From: DASWIG01 sp965371445
GTDB taxonomy: Bacteria; Acidobacteriota; Thermoanaerobaculia; Multivoradales; J023
Reading direction: 5' to 3'
DNA length: 64,000 nt
Assembly: GCA_965371445.1 (NCBI GenBank)
Contig: CBDUYN010000009.1
Span: 1-64,000 of the forward strand
A program made the translations under genes and the position numbers. The notes below the pieces were generated by a model that did no database searches, was not told the origin of the DNA, and was given only the letters and a program-made list of their open reading frames with translations. Each line of letters starts with the position of its first letter. Within the stretch, counting starts at the first letter, position 1. Shown here in pieces: positions 53,636 through 62,600 of this stretch.

Positions 53636-56600
53636 TCAAGCTTTCGGGGCCGACCTCGCGAGCGAGGCCGAGAGTCGTTCGGCCAAGACCCGGACATGGG
53701 GCTCTCGCATCATCGAGCGGTGATCCCCCGGCACCCGCGAGATCTCGACGTCGGCGGCCACGTCGTGCCACGAAGCGAGCTCTTCCTCCGTCCAGTCCGC
53801 GGAGAGCAGGAGCGTGATCCGTCCGTCGTAGAAGCCCGGGACGTAACGGTCGATTGCCTCCAGGTTGTTGCGGAAGAGGCGATAGAGGTGACCCAGACGT
53901 TTGGGGCCGATGCCGTTTTCGAGGAGCTCGTTCGTGCGGGCCCGGTCGTGGAGCCGTCGCAAGCCCTCTTCGGGCGGCAGCGCCTCCCAGGCCGGATCGC
54001 AGAGCTCGGCCGGTATCCCCAGCTCTTCGGCGAAGGCCGCGAGGCTCGACGTGGAGCTGCCGTTCTCCCCGGGGACCGCCGAGTCGATGAGGACGACGAG
54101 CGCCGCCTCGCCGCCGTCGTCGCGGAGCTGGCGTGCCATCTCGAAGGCGATCCAGCCGCCCATCGACCAGCCACCCAGCAGGTACGGCCCTTGCAGAGAG
54201 ACCTCGCGCACCGCCGCCAGGTAAGCGCGGGCCATCGCCTCGACGTCGCCGAGGAACGGCTTGCCGTCCTCATGACCCACCGATTGCAGGGCGTAGACCG
54301 AAAGCTCCGGCGGCAGGTGGGCGACCAGCTCGCGGTATCCCAGGACGTGTCCGCCCACCGGGTGGACGCAAAAGAGCGGCGTCGGCTCGCCCGCGGCCAG
54401 CTCCACGACGAGGGAGGGCCGCGGTCCCGGCTGGCCGTCGATCCGCGCCGCAAGACGGCGGAGCGTCGGCTCGTGAAAGAGCTCCGAGAGCGCCAGCGCG
54501 ACGCCGAGGCGTTCCTCGATCCGGGCCAGCAGGCGCACCGCCAGGAGCGAATGCCCTCCGAGGGCGAAGAACTCGCCGTCGCCCTCGACGCTCTCGAGGC
54601 CCAGGACCTCGGCGTAGACGGCGGCCAGCCGCCTCTCCGTCGGCCCGGTGGGGCACGTCGCCTGGCGCTCGGCGGTGGGCAGAGGACGCCGCACGAGCTC
54701 TCCGCGGTCGACCTTGCCGGCGGGGGTGCTCGGCAGCGCGTCGATCGTGACGAAAGCCGCCGGCACCATCGCCGCCGGCAGGCGCTCGTTCAGGAACCGC
54801 CGCCATTCGGCCGAGCCGGTCTCGCGGCGCGCCTCGCGGGCGACGACGAAAGCCACCAGACCCTGGTCCGCAGACGTCAGCTCGCGGACGACGACGGCGG
54901 CCTGGCGCACCGCGGGGTGACGGGCGAGCTCGGCCTCGACCTCCCCGGGCTCGATGCGCTGGCCACGGAGCTTCACCTGGTGGTCGGTCCGTCCCAGGAA
55001 GTGGATCGTACCGTCGGCGCCGCGGCGGGCGAGGTCTCCGGTGCGGTAGAGCCGTGCCCCGCGGCGTCCGCTCCAGGGGTCCGGCAAAAAGCGCTCGGCC
55101 GTCGGCCGCGGACCGTTCCAGTAGCCGCGTCCCGGGGGCGCCGCGCCGACGAAGAGCTCGCCGGCGGCACCGATCGGCACCGGCCGAAGCTCGTCGTCGA
55201 GGAGGTGGAGGTCGGTGTTGGCGCCTGGCCGTCCGAGAGCGAGGACGGCGGTCTCCGGACGGCGCTCGCAGGCCCTCGCCGTGACGCCGATCGACGCCTC
55301 CGCGGGTCCGTAGAAGTTGTGCAGCGTCGTGGCTTCTGCGAATCGTTCGGCGAAGCGCTCGGCGTGTCCGCCCGGCAGGGCCTCGCCGCCGCAGATCACC
55401 CAGCGCAGGCTCGCGGAGCGCTCGGCCTCGTCCTCTTCGAGCCAGAGGGGCAGCGTCGAAGGCACATGGTGCAGGACCGTGACCTTCTCGCGGGCGACGA
55501 GGTGAGCCAGGTAAGCGCTGTCGAGGTGTCCGCCGGGTTTGGCGACTACCAGGGCGGCGCCGCAGAGGAGCGGCCACAGGGTCTCCCAGATCGCGACGTC
55601 AAAAGACGCCGGCGTCTTCTGAGCCACACGGTCGAGCGTCGACAGGGGATAGTCGCGCCGCATCCACAGGAGGTGGTTGGCGAGGCCCCGGTGGGTGTTG
55701 ACCGCCGCCTTGGGGCGTCCCGTGGAGCCGGAGGTGTAGATCAGGTAGGCGGCGGCGTCGGGATCGACGTCGGCGGGAGGCGCCGGGGCACCTCGACGCT
55801 CGATCACCGGCCAGTCGGCGTCGAGGCAGAGGGCGGGCAACGGCCCGAGCTCGTCGACGAGCGGCCGCAGCTTCTCCTGGGTCAGGAGCAGCGAGAGGCG
55901 GGCGTCGTCGATCGTCCAGGCGAGTCGCATCCGTGGGTGAGCCGGGTCGACGGGGACGGCCGTGCCACCCGCGGCGAGCGTGGCGAGCAGCGCCACCACC
56001 ATCTCCGGCGAGCGCTCGCCGAGAAGACCGACGCGCTTTTCCGGGCCCACCCCGAGGCCGCGGAGGAAGCCGGCCAGCTGCAGGGTACGCTCGTGGAGCT
56101 CGCGGTAGCTCCACGTCCGGCCTGCGAAGACGATCGCGTCGGCCTCTCCGGTCCGCGCCGCCTGCTCGGCAAAGAGCCGCGGCACCGTGAGCGCCTCCTC
56201 GCCCCAGTCGGCGGCCGTGTCGTTCCACTCGCGCAGCAGCTGGTGGCGCTCCGCGGTACCCAGTAGGTCCAGCTCGCCGATCCGCCGGTCCGGCGCCTCG
56301 ACGAAGCCGCGCAGGAGGTTCTCGTAGCCGCTGAGGAGCCGGCGGACACTCGTCTCGTCAAAGAGGCCGGCGTCGTAGTCGGCGGTCCCCGTGACGCCGT
56401 CTGCCGAGCGGGAAACGGAGAGCGTGAGCTCAAAGAGCGCCGTGCCCTCGTCCTCGTCGAACGGCATGGCCTCAAGCTCTTCCAGCTCCGGGACGTCGTC
56501 GCCGTCGTCCTCCAGGAACATCACCTCGAAAAGCGGGTTCTCGCCGGGACGCCGGTGCGGGGCGAGCTCCTGGACGAGGCGCTCGAAAGGCAGGTCCTGG

Positions 56601-59600
56601 TGGGCGTGGACGTCGAGCGCGACCTCGCGGACCCGGTGCAGGAGCTCGCGCACCGTGGGGTCGCCGCCGAGGTCGACGCGCAGCAGGACGGTGTTGACGA
56701 AAAGACCCGCCAACCCCTCGGTCTCGCGCCGGTTGCGGTTGGCGACCGGCGAGCCGAGGACGACGTCGTTCGTACCGGCGTAGCGTCCGGCGAGCGCCGC
56801 GAAAGCGGCGAGGCTGGTCATGAAAAACGTCGTCCCCGCCTCCAGCCGCAAGCGTTCGAGTCCCTGGCTCAAGGAGGCCGGCAGCTGCCGGGCGTAGAGG
56901 GCGGGGCGGGGCCGGCGTTCGGCGGGCCGGGGCCGGTCGGCGGGAAGGTGCAGGGCCGGCGGCAAGCCATCGAGGTGGTGGCGCCACCAGTCGAGCTCGC
57001 GGCGTAGGGTCTCGCCGCCGAGGTGTCGTCGCTGCCAGCGGGCGAAATCGGCGTAGGCGATCGGCAGCGGGGCGAGCGGTGACGGACGGCGATGCCGGGC
57101 GGCGCGGTAGAGCTCGCCGAGCTCGTGGTGGAATATCGTCTCGGAGTAGCCGTCGAAGACGATGTGATGGACGGTGCGGGAGAAGACGTGGCGCCCCGGG
57201 CCGAGGACGAAGAGCACGGCGCGGAGCAGCGGTCCGTCCGCGAGGCCGAAGCTACGATGGGCCTCGCGGCGGCAGAGCTTCCCGGCCGTGGGCTGTCGCC
57301 TCTCGGCGGGCAGTGCGGAGAGGTCGACGATCGGCAGGGCGGCGTCGCCGCTCGGGGCGATCCGCAGGCAGGGCTCGCCGGCCTGGCTCGGGAACCGGCT
57401 CCGCAGCACCTCGTGGCGTTGGACGACGCCCCGCAGCGCCGCCGCGAGGGCGGCGACGTCGAGCGGTCCTTGGAGCGCGAGAGCGCTGTGGACGTGGTAC
57501 CGCGTTCCCGAGGCGAGGTCCAGTCCTTCGAGGAGCCACATCCGTTCCTGGGCGAAGGAGAGGGGGAGGTCGCCGCCGGGCGGCGCCGGTAGGATGGGCG
57601 GTGCGGCGGCAAGCGGCGGTGCCGTCTCCAGGTGACGGGCGAGCTCGCGGATCGTCGGTCCGTCGAAGAAGACGCGCAGGGCCAGCTCCCGGCCCAGGTC
57701 CGTCCGGATGCGCGAGACCACCTGGAGGGCGTTCAGGGAATGGCCGCCGAGGACGAAGAAGCTCTCGTCGACGCTGATCCTCCGACGTTCCAGGACCCGG
57801 GACCAGATCCCGGCGAGGATCTCCTCGGTCGGGGTCGCCGGAGGCGTGACGGCCTCTGCCAAGGCCTCGACGGAGCGTCGGGCGAGGGCGCGGCGGTCGA
57901 CCTTGCCGGTAGGGGAGCGCGGCATCTCGTCGACGGCGGTGAAGGCCGCGGGGACCATGTGGGCGGGGAGCTTCTCCAGGAGGGCGGCGCGGAGCTCGCC
58001 GGGGTCGCGGGCGGTGTCGGCCACGAGGTGGGCGACCAGCCGCCGTTCGCTCCCCTCGCCCTGGACGAGGACGGCGGCCTCGCGCACCCCCTCGACGGCG
58101 ATCAGGGCCGCCTCGACCTCGCCCAGCTCGATGCGAAAGCCGCGCACTTTGACCTGGTGGTCGCGCCGCCCCAGGAACTCCAGGGTGGCGTCGTGGCGCC
58201 AGCGGGCGAGGTCGCCCGTACGGTAGAGCCGGGCGCCGCGGTCGGCGAAGGGGTTCGGGACGAACCTCTCGGCGGTCACCGCCGGCCTCCGCCGATAGCC
58301 GCGGGCCAGGCCGCCGCCGCCGAGATGGACCTCGCCAGGGGCGGCGATCGCCACGGCCTCCATCCGGGGACCCAGGACATGGACGCGCGTCGCGTCGACG
58401 GGCCGGCCGATCGGGACCGCGCCCGGCGTCGCGTCGACGCGGTGGACGAGCGACCAGACGGTGGCCTCGGTGGGACCGTAGAGGTTCCAGGCTTCCGGCG
58501 AGCGCCGGTGGAGCTCCTGGGCAAGGCCGCGCGGCATCTCCTCGCCGCCGCAAAGCGCTTTCAAGCCGTCGCCGCCTGGCCAGCCGGCGTCGAGCAGCAA
58601 GCGCCAGGTCGCTGGCGTCCCCTGGAGGAGGGTGGCGCCGGTGTCGGCGAGGGCCTCGCGGAGGCGTTCGCCGTCGCTTGCCGTCGCGCGGTCGACGAGG
58701 ACGACGCGGGCGCCCCGCGTCAGGGGCAGCCAGAGCTCCAGGGCCGCGATGTCGAAGCTGATGGTCGTGACCGCGAGGACGACGTCGCGGCGATGGAGGC
58801 CGGGACGCCGGGCCATGGCGGCGAGGAGTTGGACGAGCGTCCGGTGGGTGACCTCGACGCCCTTTGGCTGGCCGGTGGAGCCGGAGGTGTAAAGGACGTA
58901 GGCCAGGTTGTCCAGGCTGTAGCCCGGGGATTCATCCCCGGGTAAGGGCGGTGTCGATGCCCTCGGTCTGCGATCTGCCAGCCATCCTTTCTTGGCAACC
59001 AGAGCCGCGAGCCCCGCGTCGTCCATGATGAGCTCCAGCCGCTCCGCCGGGTACGAAGGATCGAGAGGGACGTAGGCGCCTCCCGCCTTCCAGACGGCCA
59101 GCAGGGCGACGACCATCTCGACCGAGCGTTCGACGGCCACTCCGACGAGCGCTTCGGGACCGACGCCCACGTCGCGAAGCCGCCTCGCCAGCTCCTCGGC
59201 CCGCCGGTCGAGCTCGCCGTAGGTCAGCTCCTCCGCGAGGGCGTCGGCCGGTCGGAAGACGAGGGCGACCGAGCCGGCCTTGCGCCGGGCTTCTGCCTCG
59301 AAGAGCTGGAGGGCCGAGCGCACCGGCGGTGTCGTCGACGGTCCCGGCGCCCATTCGACGCTCAGCTGATGGCGCTCGGCCGCGCTCAGGACGCTGAGCT
59401 CCGCAGCCTCCTGCCCGAAGCCGTCCGCGAGAGCGGTGAGCACCGTCTCGAGATGGTGCAGCGAGCGCCTCGCCAGGGCCGCGCCGACGCGGCGCCGGTC
59501 GTAGCTGAGCTCAAAAGTCAGCCGGTGGCCGGGCAGGGCGTAGAGGGTCATCGGGTAGCTCGTCTTGCTGAAGCTTTTCAGCTCGGCGAAGTCGGCGTTT

Positions 59601-62600
59601 TCGTAGCCCTCTCTCAGGGGAAAGTTCTCGAAGACCAGGACGGTGTGAAAAAGGCTTTCTCCGGCCGCGACACCGCTCCATCTCCGAACGTCGACGAGCG
59701 GCGTCGCCTCGAAGCGGCACATCTCGGCCAGGCCGTCCTGGAGGCGCCGCAGGTACTCGCCAGCGGTTTCGCGGCGCTCGCCGAGCCGTATCCTGACCGG
59801 CAGGGTGTTGGCGAGGAGGCCGACGATCGACTCGGCGCCGGCGAGCTCGGCCGGCCGGCCGGCGACGGTGGCGCCGAAGACGACGTCGTCCTCGCCGGAG
59901 ATCGCGGCCAGCACCCGGGCCCAGGCTCCCTGGACCACGGTGTTGAGCGTCAAGGCCCGTCGCCGGGCCGTGGCCTCAAGCGTCGCGGTGACGCCGGGCG
60001 AGAGGGCGAGCACGATCTCGCCGGGCGCGGCGTCCTCGTCGATTTCGAGGCTGCCGGGGGGAGGCGGCGGGAGAGGCGTCGGCGCTTCGAAGCCGGCCAG
60101 GGTCAGGCGATAGAAGGCCTCGGCTTCGCCGTTCGCCTTCTGCTCGGCCAACCAGGCCAGGTAGTCGCGGAACGGCTGCGGCGGGGGAAGCCGTGGCTCC
60201 TCGCCGCGGCACAGGGCGTCGTAGGCCTTGGCCGCTTCGTCCAAGACCGTCGGCGTCGACCAGCCGTCGAGGAGCAGATGGTGGCAGCTCCAGACAAGTC
60301 GGCAGGTCTCGCCTCGTTCGCCGTCGCCGAGGCGTACGAGGAGGATTCGCGTCAAGGGCGCCTCGTCGAGGGCGAAGCCGCGGCGGCGGTCGTCCTCGAG
60401 GAGCCGCTCGACGTTGGCCGTCTGCTCGTCGCGGCCGAGGTGGCGAAAGTCGAGCTCCTCGAAGGGCAGCGTCACCTGGCGGTGGACGCGCTGGAGCGGC
60501 CGTTCGAGCCCCTCCCACACGAACGACGTCCGCAGCACCGCGTGCCGGTCGACGACCGTCTGCCAGGCGCGGCGGAGCGCGGTCCTCTCGACGTCCTGGA
60601 GGATCCAGCTGAGCTGCTCGAAGTAGACCCCGGAGCGCGGTGCCAGGCGGCTGTGAAAGAGCATCCCCTCCTGGAGCGGCGTCAGGGGATAGACGTCCTC
60701 GAGGTCGGTGGCCCGAGCGAAGGGTTGAAGCAGCCGTTCGAGGGCCGCCGGGTCGACCACCGCCAGGGGAAAGTCCGAGGGGGTCACGCCGCCGGCACCG
60801 GGCGAGAGGCAGTGTTGGACGAGGCGGCGCAGCTCGTCGCGCAAGCCGGCGGCCAGGCCCTCCACGGTCGACGGCTCGTGGACGTTCCTGCTGTAGGCCC
60901 ACTCGAGCTCGAAGCGTCCGCCGGCGACGCCTCCGTTCAGATCGAGGAGGTGGGTCCGCATGCCGCGCCGGCTCTGCTCGGGGCCCGAAGCTTCGTGGGC
61001 GGCGAAGAGGCGCGAGCCGTCGAGGCGGGCTTCGGCGACGTGTCCGAGGTAGTTGAAGCTCACCTGGGGGACGAGACGGCGGCGGCGGCCGGACGGCACC
61101 TGCCGGAGCGTCTCCTTGACCGCCTTCAGGTCCGAGCCGACGTCCTTGCCGCGGACTCGAAGGGCCACGGGGTAGGTGACGGTGAACCAGCCGACGCTGC
61201 GTGAGAGGTCGACGTCCTCACCGAGCGCGTCGCGGCCGTGGGCTTCGAGCTCGACGACCGTGTCGCCGCCGCTCCACCGCGCCAGGACGCGCGCCAGGGC
61301 GGTGAGGAGGAGCTCCTCGGGGCGGGTCCGGTAGGCGGCGTTCGCCCGGCGCAGGAGGAGGTCGGTCTCCGCGGCGTCGAGGCGCGTCACGACGGTCGCC
61401 TCCGAGCCGAGCGTGTTGGCTCCTTCGTGGTCGACGGGAAGCGGTACCGTCTGGCGCACCAGCCGCGAGTAGCGCTCGAGCTCACCGGGCCCGAGCGCTT
61501 CCGTGTCGAGGCGGCGGGCCCAGTCCGGGAAGGCCGTGGTGGCGCTCGGCAGCTCGGGGGGAGATCCTTTCTCGTAGGCGCTGTAGAGGTGCTCGAGGTC
61601 GTCGAGGAGCACGCCCCAGGAGACCGCGTCGACGGCCAGGTGGTGGACGACGGCGAGGAGCCGCTCGGGATTCTCGGCGCCGGCGTCGAGAAGGACGAGG
61701 CGCCAGATCGGTCCCGAGGTGAGGTCGAGGCTCGCCTGGACCTGGGCTTTGGCTCGTTCGAGGGCTTCCTCGAGCTTGTCCGGCTGCAGCCGGCTGAGGT
61801 CGAGCCGGGCCACCGGCGGCTCGCCTGCCTCGTCGAGGAGGAGCTGACGCCAGATCCCGCCGGAGCGCTCGAAGCGCAACCTGAGGGCGGCGTGGTGCTC
61901 GGCGAGGGGTCTGGCGGCGGCCGCGAGGAGCGGCACTTCGAGCCGGCGGCGCAGCACGAGAAGGACCGACTGGTTGTAGTGCCAGGGCTCGGGAAGCTGC
62001 CAGGCAAAGAAGCTCCTTTGGATCGGTGTCAGAGGCACGCCTCCGCTCTCCGGCGCCGTCGCGGCTTTGGCCGTCACGTCGCGGCTCGCCGCCAGGTGAC
62101 GGGCCAGGGCGGCCACCGTCTGATGGCGGAAGAGGTCGCGCGGCTGGAGGTGGAGGCCCGCCGGACGCGCGCGGGCGAGGACTCGCAGGCTCAGGATCGA
62201 GTCGCCGCCGAGGGTGAAAAAGCTCTCCTCGGCCGCGACGTGGGGGAGGCCGAGGACGTCGGCCCAGATCCTGGCGAGGGTGTCCGCGATGCGGCGTTCC
62301 GCCGCCTCGTCGCCCGGCGCCGGGTCCTCGTCGGACGCTTCGGGGCGCGGCGCTTCCTGCCAACGGCGCGCGAGGACCTGGCGCTCTTCGGCCGGGGTGG
62401 CGAAGGCGAGCTCGCCGGTCCGGCGCCGTGGATCGCCGAGCGCGCTGCGCAGCAGGCTTTCGTAGTGGGCGAGCATCCGCGAGATGGTGGCGGCGTCATG
62501 GAGCTCGGCGTCGTGCTCGATGCCGGCGACGAGCTCCCCGCCGTCGTTCCAGACGGTGAGCGAGGGCTCGAACGCCACCGTGAAGCTCGTGGCGGCCACC

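Noticed and set aside
53552..61204. Long plus-strand open frames opposite the NRPS
   Set aside because: Antisense shadows of a GC-rich multidomain gene; every NRPS core motif is on the minus strand.
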